Source: Collinsella sp. OM04-5 (GTDB lineage: Bacteria > Actinomycetota > Coriobacteriia > Coriobacteriales > Coriobacteriaceae). From it: a DNA stretch of 64,000 bases. Below, one piece after another: positions 49,873 through 59,346 of the stretch. The position numbers were made by a program, and so were the translations under genes. The DNA lies in the NCBI RefSeq assembly GCF_003439125.1, contig NZ_QSUU01000001.1, positions 1 to 64,000 of the forward strand, given 5' to 3'. The first letter of the stretch is position 1, and the number at the start of each line of letters is the position of its first letter. A model generated the notes under the pieces. It ran no database searches and was not told the DNA's origin. It saw nothing but the letters and a program-made list of their open reading frames with translations.

Positions 49873-49971
49873 GCCAAAAAGGGACAGGTTTATTTTGGCA
49901 GGTAACAACTGGGGCTTTGCGTTTTCCCAGATAAAACCTGCCAATATAAACCTGTCTCTTTTTGGCAGGTC
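49873..49971. repeat. Full palindromic repeat R2
   Basis: Two half elements face each other. The first begins CCTGCCAAAAAGGGACAGG and ends TTTTGGCAGG; the second, CCTGCCAATATAAACCTG with TCTCTTTTTGGCAGG, is its reverse complement with two changes. Each half is itself a short palindrome (CCTGCCAA/TTGGCAGG). A half copy lies at 26343-26391. It sits between the thiamine operon promoter and a HAD gene. Confidence 0.88.
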
Positions 49972-50010
49972 GGTACAATAGACGGGATTAAGAATGACTG
50001 AGGGGATCTT

Positions 50011-50919
50011 ATGATCAAACTTGTGCTGACCGATATGGACGATACGCTGATTCCAGCCGGGCATGATGGCGCCAGTGACTACGCCATCGAGGGCATTCAT
50101 GCCATGCAGGCGGCGGGTCTGCACTTTGGCCCGGTTTCGGGTCGCCAGCCCTCCGCGATGGGCTGGATGTTCCGCAATCGCGCCGAGTGCTTTTCGACCG
50201 GCGCGTTCTGCAACGGCCAGGTCATGTTTGTGGACGGCGAGGTGGTAGCCTCGCATGCGACCGACAACGCCGCCCTTATGCGCTTGGCTGACTACTTGGA
50301 GCAAGAGACCGACGATACGTATCTGAAGGTCTACAGCCTGGGCGATGACTTTTGGGGCAACGATGCCTATTGTGTGACGAGCGATCCCGAGCGTGTGCGC
50401 CGCGCCATGGAGTCGGGCGGCAACGCATGGCTCAAGGGCGAAGAGGCCCCGTGCCGTCCTGTCGTCGATGACGCGCCGGTGTTCAAGGCGAATATCTGGA
50501 GTGCTCGTTCGCGTGAGGAGCTCGCGGAGCTACGCGAGCGCGTTGCCGCCGAGGTGCCGGAACTCTCGCTCGTGTTTCCCAACAATCGTGTGCGCCTGTT
50601 CGACATTCTTCCAGCAGGTTGGGACAAGGGTTGCGCTGCGCTGGAGCTGGCGCGCGCTTTGGACCTGACGTCCGACGAGGTGGCCGTATTTGGCGATTCC
50701 GATAACGACCTGCCCATGATCGGTGCCGTCCCCAACTCCGTTGCAGTCGCCAATGCCAACGAGGCCGTCACGGCTGCCGCGCGCTGGCATATCGGCGCTG
50801 CGGCAGACGATGCGGTTGCCGGGGCTCTGCACCAGATTGCCGCCTGCGCCGCGACGGGGGAGATGCCGTCGTTTATGCGTCAGATGGATGCGACGGGTTT
50901 CGACGTCACGAACGTCTAG
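50011..50919 (+). CDS. HAD-superfamily hydrolase, Cof type
   Basis: The 302-residue protein has motif I DMDDTLIPA (Asp8, Asp10), a large Cof-type cap domain, and the closing motif IV FGDSDNDLPMIGAVPNSVAVANA, with the Lys of motif III probably in GWDKGCAALEL. Cof-type HADs dephosphorylate sugar phosphates, FMN or other phospho-compounds; the substrate is not readable. AGGGGATCTT precedes ATG 50011. It is followed 10 nt later by a LysR gene in the same direction. Confidence 0.87.
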   Translation: MIKLVLTDMDDTLIPAGHDGASDYAIEGIHAMQAAGLHFGPVSGRQPSAMGWMFRNRAECFSTGAFCNGQVMFVDGEVVASHATDNAALMRLADYLEQETDDTYLKVYSLGDDFWGNDAYCVTSDPERVRRAMESGGNAWLKGEEAPCRPVVDDAPVFKANIWSARSREELAELRERVAAEVPELSLVFPNNRVRLFDILPAGWDKGCAALELARALDLTSDEVAVFGDSDNDLPMIGAVPNSVAVANANEAVTAAARWHIGAAADDAVAGALHQIAACAATGEMPSFMRQMDATGFDVTNV

Positions 50920-50929
50920 GGAGAAAGCC

Positions 50930-51826
50930 ATGAAGCTTCAACAGCTCAGGTATGTCGTCAAAGTTGCCGAATGCGGCAGCATCACCGAGGCCTCGCGCCG
51001 GCTCTTTGTGTCGCAGCCTTCGATTACCGCGTCGATCCGCGATCTCGAAAACGAGATGGGTGTGCACATCTTTGAGCGCACCAACAAGGGTGTTATTGTG
51101 TCCGAGGAAGGCGAGACCTTCTTGGGCTACGCGCGCCAGGTGCTCGATCAGGCGGATCTGCTCGAAGGCAAGTACAAGGGCGAGTCCGAGCAGGTGCCGC
51201 ACTTTAGTGTGAGCTGCCAGCATTATTCCTTTGCCGTCAACGCGTTTGTCGATGTGATCCGTGAGTTCGATGCCGCGCGCTACGACTTTACCCTGCGCGA
51301 GGAGCAGACTCACGAGATTATCGAGGACGTCGCGCACATGAAAAGCGAGCTCGGCATCCTATATCTGTCCGAGCACAACCGCGAGGTCATCGAGCGCATG
51401 CTGGTGGCCAACGAGCTCGTGTTCGAAGGGCTCTTCTGCGCCACGCCGCATGTCTTCGTCTGTGCCGACCATCCGCTGGCGGACCGCTCCAGCGTGACGC
51501 TCGAGGATCTGGAAGACTACCCGTTCCTGTCCTACGAGCAGGGCAGCTACAACTCGTTTTACTATTCCGAGGAGCTGACCTCGACGTTTGAGCGTCGCAA
51601 GAATATCCGCGTGCGCGACCGTGCGACGCTGTTCAACCTGGCCATGGGCCTCAACGGCTACACGGTGTGTTCGGGCGTGATTAGCCACGAACTCAACGGC
51701 CCCGGCATTATCTCGATTCCGCTCGATGTGGATGAGTACATGGAGATCGGCATCATCACGCGCAAGAACACGACGCTTACGCGCTACGGCCAGGCCTATA
51801 TCGACGCGATCCGTCAGCATATCTAG
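50930..51826 (+). CDS. LysR-family transcriptional regulator
   Basis: The 298-residue protein has the LysR DNA-binding helix (MKLQQLRYVVKVAECGSITEASRRLFVSQPSITASIRDLENEMG; first 20 shown by sequence start MKLQQLRYV) and effector domain from about 90. GGGAGAAAGCC precedes ATG 50930. It is 10 nt from the HAD gene and 155 nt before the MetE-like gene, with a palindrome between; control of that gene is likely (inference). The presence of many Cys/Met-like regulators of this kind fits a methionine-related role, unproven. Confidence 0.88.
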   Translation: MKLQQLRYVVKVAECGSITEASRRLFVSQPSITASIRDLENEMGVHIFERTNKGVIVSEEGETFLGYARQVLDQADLLEGKYKGESEQVPHFSVSCQHYSFAVNAFVDVIREFDAARYDFTLREEQTHEIIEDVAHMKSELGILYLSEHNREVIERMLVANELVFEGLFCATPHVFVCADHPLADRSSVTLEDLEDYPFLSYEQGSYNSFYYSEELTSTFERRKNIRVRDRATLFNLAMGLNGYTVCSGVISHELNGPGIISIPLDVDEYMEIGIITRKNTTLTRYGQAYIDAIRQHI

Positions 51827-51873
51827 ACTGCTGCGTCCTACACGAGTCAAATCTCTTCATGGCAGTCCCAACT

Positions 51874-51894
51874 GATATAGGAAGCATCTATATC
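51874..51894. promoter_or_regulatory. Palindromic LysR-type site before the MetE-like gene
   Basis: GATATAG (51874-51880) pairs with CTATATC (51888-51894) across 7 nt. The T-N11-A style fits LysR binding. It is 88-108 nt upstream of the MetE-like gene and just after the LysR gene. Confidence 0.55.
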
Positions 51895-51981
51895 AAACTG
51901 TTATAAACGTATATTTTACGATGGCTATATGAGCGCTCATACTCTGTCCCAGTAAAGCAACCAATGCAAAGGGAGATATCT

Positions 51982-53115
51982 ATGAGCACTTCAATTCAAC
52001 CGAACGCGCCGTTTCGCGCTGATATCGTCGGTAGCTTTCTTCGTCCGCAGGCCGTAAAGGATGCCCGCGCTGCCTATGCGGCAGGCACGCTTGATGCCGA
52101 GGGGCTTAAGGCCGTCGAGGATGAGGCTATTCGCGACCTGGTGGACAAGCAAAAGGCCGCTGGCCTGCAGGTGATTACCGATGGCGAGTTTCGCCGCAGT
52201 TACTGGCACCTCGACTTTATGTGGGGGCTGAACGGCGTCGAGCGTCGCACCTCGCGTACAGGCTATATGTTCCACGATGAGGAGACTACCGCCGACACTG
52301 CCGTGGTAACCGGTCCCATTAACGGCGAGAATCATCCGTTCGTCGAGCACTTCAAATTTGTCAAGGCGCTCGAGGGGGAGGGCCAGATTGCGCGCCAGAC
52401 CATTCCGGCACCGATCCAGACGTTCTCCGAAGTCACGCTCGACCGCTGCGATGGCCAGCAGGAGAGTCTGCACGCCGTCTACAAGACCGACGAAGAGCTC
52501 GCCGATGCCATTGCCGCAGCATACCGCACCGTGATTGCCGGCCTGTATGCCGCGGGCTGCCGCAACATCCAGTTTGATGACTGTACCTGGGGTATCTACT
52601 GCGACACCGATTTCGTGGCAAAGACCGGTATGAGCCCGGTTGATCTGCAAAAGGTGAGTGAGCTGGGCGTGGCGCTCAACAACGCCGCCATCGAGGGCAA
52701 GCCCGATGACCTTGTCATTAACACGCACGTGTGCCGTGGTAACTACCACTCTACCTATGCCTTCGAGGGCGGCTATGACCCCATCGCGCCGTACCTGTTC
52801 GCACACGAGAACGTCGATGCGTTCTATCTTGAGTTCGATACGCCGCGTGCCGGTGGCTTTGAGCCGCTCAAGTACGTTGCCCCCGGCAAGAAGGTCGTGT
52901 TGGGCCTGGTGACCACCAAGGCGGCAGAGCTCGAGGACGAGGATGCCATCGTCGAGCGTATTCACGAGGCGGCAAAGTATGTGCCGCTCGAGAACCTGTA
53001 TCTGTCTCCGCAGTGTGGCTTTGCCAGCTGCGAGATTGGCAACAAGCTGACCGAGGACGAGCAATGGGCAAAGATCGCGCTGGTCAAGCGCGTTGCCGAG
53101 CGCGTTTGGAAATAG
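51982..53115 (+). CDS. MetE C-terminal-domain-like protein (cobalamin-independent methionine synthase family)
   Basis: The 377-residue protein matches the catalytic (C-terminal) half of MetE-like proteins: FRADIVGSFLRPQAVKDA, DGEFRRSYWH, QFDDCTWG, INTHVCRGNYHST, EFDTPRAGGFEPL and LGLVTTKAAELEDED. The zinc ligands His-x-Cys (HVC) and the later Cys (SPQCGFAS) are present. It lacks the N-terminal MetE domain; such short forms use other methyl donors and several act in non-methionine pathways. AAAGGGAGATATC precedes ATG 51982. The gene is probably regulated by the LysR product before it. Confidence 0.85.
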   Translation: MSTSIQPNAPFRADIVGSFLRPQAVKDARAAYAAGTLDAEGLKAVEDEAIRDLVDKQKAAGLQVITDGEFRRSYWHLDFMWGLNGVERRTSRTGYMFHDEETTADTAVVTGPINGENHPFVEHFKFVKALEGEGQIARQTIPAPIQTFSEVTLDRCDGQQESLHAVYKTDEELADAIAAAYRTVIAGLYAAGCRNIQFDDCTWGIYCDTDFVAKTGMSPVDLQKVSELGVALNNAAIEGKPDDLVINTHVCRGNYHSTYAFEGGYDPIAPYLFAHENVDAFYLEFDTPRAGGFEPLKYVAPGKKVVLGLVTTKAAELEDEDAIVERIHEAAKYVPLENLYLSPQCGFASCEIGNKLTEDEQWAKIALVKRVAERVWK

Positions 53116-53237
53116 CGGTAACGTTCGCAGGTGACGGCGCATGCGAGACATGGCGTATCGCGTACAATGGTTCGGATCGTATCGTTCGGGCAGGTTATCC
53201 GATATGCCCGATCGCCCTTCCATTCGAAAGGACATCC

Positions 53238-54572
53238 ATGTCCCAGTCTTCGACGCCCGCCGTCACCGATGCCATCTACGATGCATCGTCGCTCGGCCGC
53301 CCGCGCATGTTTTTGCTCGGTCTGCAGCACCTGTTTGCCATGTTTGGCGCCACCGTGCTGGTGCCTGTGCTCACCGGCCTCTCGGTATCGGCAACACTAT
53401 TGTTTGCCGGCTTGGGCACCCTGCTGTTCCACTTCCTGTCGCGCGGTAAGGTCCCTGCATTCCTGGGATCGTCGTTTGCCTTTATCGCAGGCTATGCTGC
53501 CATTGCGCCGAACGGTGAAGCCGAGCTTTTGCCCTACGCTTGCCTGGGCGTTGCCTGCGCCGGTCTACTCTATCCGGTACTCGCGGCACTCTTCCGCGCG
53601 TTTGGTGCCAAGCGCGTCATGCGCTTCTTCCCGCCGGTGGTGACTGGTCCTATCGTCATTTCCATCGGCTTGATCCTGGCAAGCTCCGCCATTGCCAACT
53701 GCCAGACCAATTGGCTCGTCGCCGTTATCGCCGTGGCAGTGATCGTCATCTGCAACATCTGGGGCCGCGGCATGGTCAAGATTGTGCCGATTCTGCTGGG
53801 CGTCGTGGTGAGCTATGCCGTTGCGGCCGCGTTGGGTGAGGTTGATTTTTCGGGCGTTGCCGCCGCGCCGTGGGTCGGTCTTCCCATCGTGTGGGACAAC
53901 ACCGTGTTTGCGCTCTTTGGCCCGCAGTTCGATAGCGGTCTTGCCACGACGGCCATCATCACCATCATGCCGCTGGCTTTCGCGACCATGATCGAGCATA
54001 TCGGTGATATCTCCGCTATTGGCTCCACCTGTGAGCGCAACTACATTGCCGATCCCGGCCTGCATCGCACGCTGCTCGGCGATGGTCTCGCCACGATTCT
54101 GGCGTCGCTCTTTGGCGCTCCGGCCAACACCACGTATGGCGAGAACACCGGCGTGCTCGCCCTGACGCGCGTGTTCGACCCGCGCGTGATTCGCATTGCC
54201 GCGTGCTGCGCCATCGTGCTTTCGTTCTGCCCCAAGTTCGCTGCCGTAATCGCCGCCATGCCGGCATGCGTTATCGGTGGCGTGTCGCTCGTGCTCTATG
54301 GCATGATCAGTGCCGTGGGCGTACGCAACCTCATTGAGAACCAGGTCGATTTCCAGAACAACCGCAACGTGCTGGTGGCCGCTCTGGTACTCGTGCTTTC
54401 GCTCGGCATTGCGTACAGCACCGCCGGTGCCATCGTGCTGGAGCTGGGCGGCGTGACGATTTCGCTCTCGGGCCTTGCCGTTGGCTCGCTGGTGGGTATT
54501 GTGCTCAACGCGATTCTGCCGGGTAATGACTTCGAGTTTGATGTCTCCGAGCTCGAGGAGGCTGCTAAGTAG
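53238..54572 (+). CDS. uraA: Uracil/xanthine permease, NCS2 family
   Basis: The 444-residue protein has about 12-14 helices and the NCS2 pattern: LLGLQHLFAMFGATVLVPVLTGL at the start, AFLGSSFAFIAGYAA, and FGAPANTTYGENTGVLALTRVFDPRV near the end, which matches UraA (uracil:H+ symport). Start ATG 53238 follows GAAAGGACATCC. A -10-like TACAAT lies at 53162-53167. A bidirectional terminator follows. Uracil rather than xanthine is the likeliest substrate, by family. Confidence 0.88.
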   Translation: MSQSSTPAVTDAIYDASSLGRPRMFLLGLQHLFAMFGATVLVPVLTGLSVSATLLFAGLGTLLFHFLSRGKVPAFLGSSFAFIAGYAAIAPNGEAELLPYACLGVACAGLLYPVLAALFRAFGAKRVMRFFPPVVTGPIVISIGLILASSAIANCQTNWLVAVIAVAVIVICNIWGRGMVKIVPILLGVVVSYAVAAALGEVDFSGVAAAPWVGLPIVWDNTVFALFGPQFDSGLATTAIITIMPLAFATMIEHIGDISAIGSTCERNYIADPGLHRTLLGDGLATILASLFGAPANTTYGENTGVLALTRVFDPRVIRIAACCAIVLSFCPKFAAVIAAMPACVIGGVSLVLYGMISAVGVRNLIENQVDFQNNRNVLVAALVLVLSLGIAYSTAGAIVLELGGVTISLSGLAVGSLVGIVLNAILPGNDFEFDVSELEEAAK

Positions 54573-54599
54573 CGGCTGCGTTCAGCTAAAACAAAATAA

Positions 54600-54637
54600 A
54601 TGGCGCCCATGCGTATGCACGCGTGGGCGCCATTTTT
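54600..54637. terminator. Bidirectional terminator after uraA
   Basis: TGGCGCCCATGCG (54601-54613) pairs with CGCGTGGGCGCCA (54620-54632) and is followed by TTTTT. It lies directly at the end of the convergent esterase gene. Confidence 0.85.
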
Positions 54638-55301
54638 AATGCGTCAGTATCCAGTGGATGCCGCGGGCCATGCGCAAGTCGGTTTGGGCAAAGTGGTTGC
54701 CGGGGTTGAGCTCCAGCGTCGTGGGAATACCACGTTCGCCGAGCAGTTTTTCCATGGCGCGCGTGTCGTCGAGTACATGCCGCATCATGCGGTTGGGCGT
54801 CTTGGTTTCCTTTTTGCCGAGTGACAGATAGACGGCCTGCGGGTTGCCGGCAAAAGGGGTCGTGCTGGCGCGATCGACAAAGTCGGGAAACCACAACGAC
54901 CCCGATGCGCTTGCGGCGCGGCTAAAGGCGTCGGTTTGCCAGAGGGACCAGAGCGCGAAGAGGCCCGCGAGCGAGTAGCCGGCAATGCCGCGCCAGGTGG
55001 GCGGCTGAGGAAGCGACGACTCGGCCTCTGGGATTATCCAGTTCAACAGCTCATCGAGAAATCCGGATGCCTGACCGCCAAAGGGCTCGGCATCGCGCAC
55101 GGTTCCGTCGCATCCCCAGGGGCTCAGCTCGCGATTCCAGTTGAGGCTGCCAATGCCGACAAGCGTGAAGGGCGGGCAGTTGAGCTCTCGGCAGCGTTCA
55201 TAAACCTCCGTGCCGTCGCCCATGACCACGGGAAGATAGATGACTGGTGCGCTTTCGGCATGCTGTGCATGAACGGTTATCTGCTTTTGATACGCTTCCA
55301 T
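54636..55301 (-). CDS. Alpha/beta-hydrolase esterase
   Basis: The 221-residue protein has an alpha/beta-hydrolase nucleophile elbow GYSLAGLFALW (G-x-S-x-G with Ser in the usual place) and the later SASGSLWFPDF, typical of the esterase-D/enterobactin-esterase-like group. The closing NPGNHFAQTD supplies the catalytic histidine. It should cleave ester bonds of small substrates. No signal peptide is present. It starts at ATG 55301, 208 nt upstream of nothing on that strand, and is convergent with uraA. Confidence 0.8.
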   Translation of the reverse strand: MEAYQKQITVHAQHAESAPVIYLPVVMGDGTEVYERCRELNCPPFTLVGIGSLNWNRELSPWGCDGTVRDAEPFGGQASGFLDELLNWIIPEAESSLPQPPTWRGIAGYSLAGLFALWSLWQTDAFSRAASASGSLWFPDFVDRASTTPFAGNPQAVYLSLGKKETKTPNRMMRHVLDDTRAMEKLLGERGIPTTLELNPGNHFAQTDLRMARGIHWILTH

Positions 55302-55508
55302 GACGGGCTTCTCTCGGCGTTGTGATATCGACGGCCCCCATTGTCGCACGCCGGCTCATGCAGATTGGGCTAGACCAAAGACAATCTCGTGCATACCCTG
55401 CGGACGCATATGGAAAACGCCACCGCCGGAGGGGAGCTCGGCGGTGGCGTTGTTAAACGGTGCTGGGACTCGGGGCCTTCGCGGGAGCTGCCATGTGCGC
55501 AGAGGCGT

Positions 55509-57299
55509 CTAAGAGCGCTTGCGGCTCGCCATGGTGCCTGCGGCGATAGCAGCTGTTCCCGCAAGGACGGTTGCCACGATGGCCGCACCCGAGGTGTCGC
55601 CGGTTGCCGCGAGCGCGCCGGTAGTCTTGGCTTTCGTGATTGAAGCCGCAACGGCCTTGGTCGGCTTTGAGCCCTCAGGCTTGGGGTTCTGCTTGGACTC
55701 CGCGGGCTTGCTTTCTGCGGGCTTGGTCTCGTCGGGCTTGGGGTCTTCCGGCTTGGCTACCTCGGGAGGTGCGATGACCATGCTCTTGGCGACAGCTTCG
55801 TTATAGGGGGAGTCGATCACAGCGTCGCCCGTGCCGATGGCTTGGCCTGCCTCGTAGATGCCGTCACGGAGCTTGCGATAGTCAATGACCTTGCCGCCTT
55901 CGGGCGTCTGGATGGCGGCGTTCTCAATCTTGATGGTGCCGATTGTCTTGCCGTCAGCGCTCATGGCACGGGCAAAGATTGCCGCTGTATCTCCTTCGGC
56001 CGTTACCTTGCTGCGGATGATCGAGATGACTGCGGGTGTGACGCCCTCGCTGGTCTGGGCGATGATGCCGATGTTCTCGCCTTGGGGCTCGGGGCTCGTC
56101 TCACCATCTTGGTTTTCGCTGTAGGGGATGGGGCCGTCGCCGTTCTCGACATAGCGGGCTATGGCCTTGACAACGGAGTCGCTGATGTAGATGTGGCCAC
56201 CCTCCTCGTTGGGTCGATCGTTTCTGGTGGAGAATGCAGCCGAAACCTCGCCTTCCGCAAACGCGTCCACGGTGGAGCCGTTCTTGACGACGATATCGTC
56301 TTGGTAGGTGAAGAGGGCAATGGCGCCACCGTATCTGCCTTTACTTGTGCGGACTGTCACGTTTGCATGATCGAGTGTGATGCCCTTGTGGGCATAGACG
56401 CCATATTCAACACCGTTTGCGTTGAGGGAGGCGTTTGTGGCTGCGAGGCTGCCCTTGGCCTCGACGGCGGCGTCTTTCTCGGAGCTCGCCTTGACCTGGC
56501 TGCCGTCCGAGATATTGATGTTGCCGCCGCTCCAAATGGCCTCACCATCGGCTGAGCTTGCCTCGACTGTGCCGCCACCCTTGATGGTGAGGTTCTTGTC
56601 GGTTCCGATACCCTTGTCCTTGGTAGCCCTGGCGGTGACGGCCCCGCTGTCGTCAATCGTGATATTGCCGTTTGCCCTGATGCCATCCGATACGCCCGTG
56701 GCGTTGACGTTGCCCGAACCTTTGATAGCGAGATCGCCCTCGGCGTCGATGGCATCAAACCCAGCGCTCGTGGCGTTGACGGATCCGGCTCCGTCGATGT
56801 TGATATTACCCGTGGAAAGGATAGCGTCCTCAGTAGATGTCACGCTGAGCGTGCTGCCCGCGTCGCCTTGGATATTGAGCTCGGCGTTCTCATTCTTGCC
56901 ATGAGAAGCCTTGATGCCTTCGATCCAGTCGGCAGTGACGATGTTGTTTCCCGAGTAATTCACGTTGAGCTTGCCTGCGGCCTGGATCTCGCCGCCGTTA
57001 TAGTTGTTGAGCTTCAAGTCGTCGGCGCCGTCCCACGACCAGGTGCCGGTCTCGTCGCCCGCCGCAGTGCCGGCGTTGTATTTGGTTTCGCCGACCTTGA
57101 CCCATTCCGCCGCGAGCGAGACGCTCGGCATGAGCAGCGAGCTCACCGTGAGCGCGCACACGGCGCCTACGACGATGCGGCGCGTCACGCGGCGCCAGCT
57201 GCCGTGCGCGAGTCCTATGCGACGGCGAACGTCGGGTTCGGCAACATGGGTTCCGGCGGTAGTGTCATTGCGTTTGGGGGTCGTGAACAAGGCTGCCAT
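55509..57299 (-). CDS. LAATG-anchored repetitive surface protein, copy 2
   Basis: The 596-residue secreted protein has a signal sequence (about 30-65, RIVVGAVCALTVSSLLMPSVSLAAE), a long repetitive beta-rich middle (about 70-430) with repeated INIDGAGSVNA-like units, a Pro/Glu/Lys-rich stalk (about 490-540) and a C-terminal sorting signal: LAATG (563-567), a hydrophobic helix and RKRS. This fits class-E sortase substrates of actinobacteria, which use LAXTG. The middle resembles the DUF4353/carbohydrate-binding family. ATG 57299 follows GGGAGCAACC. It is a close paralogue of the gene at 57571. Confidence 0.82.
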   Translation of the reverse strand: MAALFTTPKRNDTTAGTHVAEPDVRRRIGLAHGSWRRVTRRIVVGAVCALTVSSLLMPSVSLAAEWVKVGETKYNAGTAAGDETGTWSWDGADDLKLNNYNGGEIQAAGKLNVNYSGNNIVTADWIEGIKASHGKNENAELNIQGDAGSTLSVTSTEDAILSTGNINIDGAGSVNATSAGFDAIDAEGDLAIKGSGNVNATGVSDGIRANGNITIDDSGAVTARATKDKGIGTDKNLTIKGGGTVEASSADGEAIWSGGNINISDGSQVKASSEKDAAVEAKGSLAATNASLNANGVEYGVYAHKGITLDHANVTVRTSKGRYGGAIALFTYQDDIVVKNGSTVDAFAEGEVSAAFSTRNDRPNEEGGHIYISDSVVKAIARYVENGDGPIPYSENQDGETSPEPQGENIGIIAQTSEGVTPAVISIIRSKVTAEGDTAAIFARAMSADGKTIGTIKIENAAIQTPEGGKVIDYRKLRDGIYEAGQAIGTGDAVIDSPYNEAVAKSMVIAPPEVAKPEDPKPDETKPAESKPAESKQNPKPEGSKPTKAVAASITKAKTTGALAATGDTSGAAIVATVLAGTAAIAAGTMASRKRS

Positions 57300-57444
57300 G
57301 GTTGCTCCCGTTCTCATAGGGCCTATACGGCTAGGTTCAGCGTATCTGCTGGATGTTGCCGGCGGTAGTGCCGTTTGGAGGGCAAAATGGCCAAAATGGG
57401 GGAGAAATAGGCCGCACGCCGGCGCAGGGACCGACGCTAAAAGA

Positions 57445-57477
57445 AAAGCGCGGGGCCGCATGGCGACTCCGCGCTTT
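57445..57477 (-). terminator. Terminator upstream of surface protein copy 2
   Basis: AAAGCGCGG (57445-57453) pairs with CCGCGCTTT (57469-57477). On the minus strand a T-rich tail follows. It is the copy of the terminator at 59493-59527. Confidence 0.75.
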
Positions 57478-57497
57478 ATTGTTCAGCTTTTGCAGCC

Positions 57498-57549
57498 TTG
57501 CCCTTACGCTACGAAGAAGTAGACGGGGAAGGCAAGGGCTGCGATCCAC
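57498..57549 (-). repeat. Copied 3' end of the purine permease gene
   Basis: This 52-nt stretch matches 59548-59599, the last codons of the permease (WIAALAFLVYFFVA and stop), with a few changes. It lies just beyond the end of surface protein copy 1 and marks the edge of the duplicated unit. It encodes no gene by itself. Confidence 0.85.
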
Positions 57550-57570
57550 CCGTCCTGTGCGAAAAAGTGT

Positions 57571-59346
57571 TTACGAACGTTTGCGACTCGCCAGGGCGCC
57601 TGCGGCGATGGCGGCTGTTCCCGCAAGGGCGGCTGCCACGATGGCTGCGTTCGAGGTGTCGCCGGTTGCCGCGAGCTTGCCGACGGTCTTGGCTCCCTTG
57701 GCTGCAACTGCAACGGTCTTGGTTGTCTTCGTGCCCTCGGACTTGGAACCCTCGGGCTTGGTCTTGCCGTGCTTTTCCTCGGGCTTGGTCTCCTCGGGAG
57801 GCACGATGACCGTGCTCTTGGCGACAGCGGCGTCATAGGGGGAGTCAATCGTGGCATCGCCCGTGCCAATGGTCTGCCCCGCCTCGTAGACGATGCCGTC
57901 GCTGAGCTCTTCCTTGTTGCGATAGTCAATGACTTTGCCGCCTGCAGGCGTCTGGATGATGGCGTCCTTGATTTCGATGGTGCCGATCGCCTTGCCGTCC
58001 GCGCTCATGGCAAGGGCGAAGATAGCCGCCGTGTCTCCCTCGGCCGTGACCTTGCTGCGGACGATCGAGATGGTCGCGGGCGTGATGCCCTTCTCGGTCT
58101 GCGCGAAGATGCCGATGTTCAGGCCCTCGGACTCAGGGATGATTTCGTCGTTTTGGTCTCCACTGTAGTGGTCGGGGCCGTCGCCGCCGGTCTCGGCATA
58201 GCGGGCTATGGCCTTGACAACGGAGTCGCTGATGTAGATATGGCCACCCGCTTCGTCGGAGTAGAAATTACTGGTGGAGATTGCAACCGAGAACCTGCCT
58301 TCTGCGAGCGCATCCACAGTCGAGCCGTTCTTGATGACGATGTTGTCCTCATCGGTGAAGAGTGCGCTGGCTTCCCCGCCATCTGAGCTTGCGCGGACCG
58401 TCACGGTCGCGCCATCGAGCGTGATGCCCTTGTAGACATAGATGCCATACCCAACGCCACTTGCGTTGAGGGAAGCGTTCGTGACCGTGAGGCTGTTTTT
58501 ACCGTCGATGGCGGCGTCTTCCTCGGAGCTTGCCTTGACCTGGCTGCCACCCGAGATCTCGATGTTGCCGTCGGCCCAAATCGCATTGTCTTTGGTAGAG
58601 CTTGCCTCTACCTTGCCGCCGCCCTTTATGATGAGGTTCTCGTTAGCATCGATACCCTGATCCTCGGTGGCCTTGGCGGTGACGGTTCCGCTGTTGTCGA
58701 TCGTGATGTTGCCGTCGGCCCTGATGCCATCCGAATCGCCCGTGGCGTTAACGTTTCCCGAGCCCTTGATGGTGACATCGCCCCCGGCATCGATGGCATC
58801 GTGCTCGGTGCTCGTGGCGTTGACAGTGCCAGCGCCGTCGATGTTGATGTTGCCGACGGAAGTGATGGCGTCACGAGAAGATGTCACGTTGAGCGTGCTG
58901 GACGCGTCGCCCTGAATATTAAGCTCGGCGTTCTCGTTCGCGCCATCCTTAACCTTGATGCCGCGGCCGTTGTCGTTAGTGACGGTGTTGTTGCCCTCGT
59001 AGCTCACGTTGAGCTTGCCCGCTGCCTCGATCGCGCCGCCGTTATAGCCGTTGAGCTTCATGTCGTCGGCGCCATCCCATGACCAGGTACCGGCGGCGTC
59101 TCCCGTGGGGCCCGCGGCCGCTTCGTGGCGGACGCCGCCAACGTCCACCCACTCGGCTGCGAGCGAGATGCTCGGCATGAGCAGCGAGCTTACCGTAAGC
59201 GCGCATACGGCGCCTACAACGATGCGGCGCGTCACGCGGCGCCAGCTGCCGTGTGCGAGCAGCGTGCAACGGCGCAGGTCGGGCTCGACAAAATGGGCTC
59301 CAGAGGTTTTGTCATTGCGCTTGGGGGTCGTGAACAAGACGGCCAT
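57571..59346 (-). CDS. LAATG-anchored repetitive surface protein, copy 1
   Basis: The 591-residue protein has the same plan as copy 2: a signal sequence (RIVVGAVCALTVSSLLMPSI), repetitive beta-rich units (INIDGAGTVNATST, VTIKGSGNVNATG, ITIDNSGTVTAKAT), a Glu/Lys-rich stalk, LAATG (558-562), a helix and RKRS. It should be secreted and attached to the wall by a class-E-like sortase; no sortase gene is in the window. ATG 59346 follows GGGAGTAACC. The two genes are related along their whole length and upstream region, so they are products of a tandem duplication of about 2.05 kb. Confidence 0.82.
   Translation of the reverse strand: MAVLFTTPKRNDKTSGAHFVEPDLRRCTLLAHGSWRRVTRRIVVGAVCALTVSSLLMPSISLAAEWVDVGGVRHEAAAGPTGDAAGTWSWDGADDMKLNGYNGGAIEAAGKLNVSYEGNNTVTNDNGRGIKVKDGANENAELNIQGDASSTLNVTSSRDAITSVGNINIDGAGTVNATSTEHDAIDAGGDVTIKGSGNVNATGDSDGIRADGNITIDNSGTVTAKATEDQGIDANENLIIKGGGKVEASSTKDNAIWADGNIEISGGSQVKASSEEDAAIDGKNSLTVTNASLNASGVGYGIYVYKGITLDGATVTVRASSDGGEASALFTDEDNIVIKNGSTVDALAEGRFSVAISTSNFYSDEAGGHIYISDSVVKAIARYAETGGDGPDHYSGDQNDEIIPESEGLNIGIFAQTEKGITPATISIVRSKVTAEGDTAAIFALAMSADGKAIGTIEIKDAIIQTPAGGKVIDYRNKEELSDGIVYEAGQTIGTGDATIDSPYDAAVAKSTVIVPPEETKPEEKHGKTKPEGSKSEGTKTTKTVAVAAKGAKTVGKLAATGDTSNAAIVAAALAGTAAIAAGALASRKRS

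Noticed and set aside
53116..53237. Purine or pyrimidine riboswitch before uraA
   Set aside because: No conserved aptamer blocks can be seen; only a -10 box and a ribosome-binding site are supportable.
57004..57522. Plus-strand frames opposite the surface protein genes
   Set aside because: They mirror the repetitive minus-strand genes, and both duplicates show the same mirror frame, so these are shadows.
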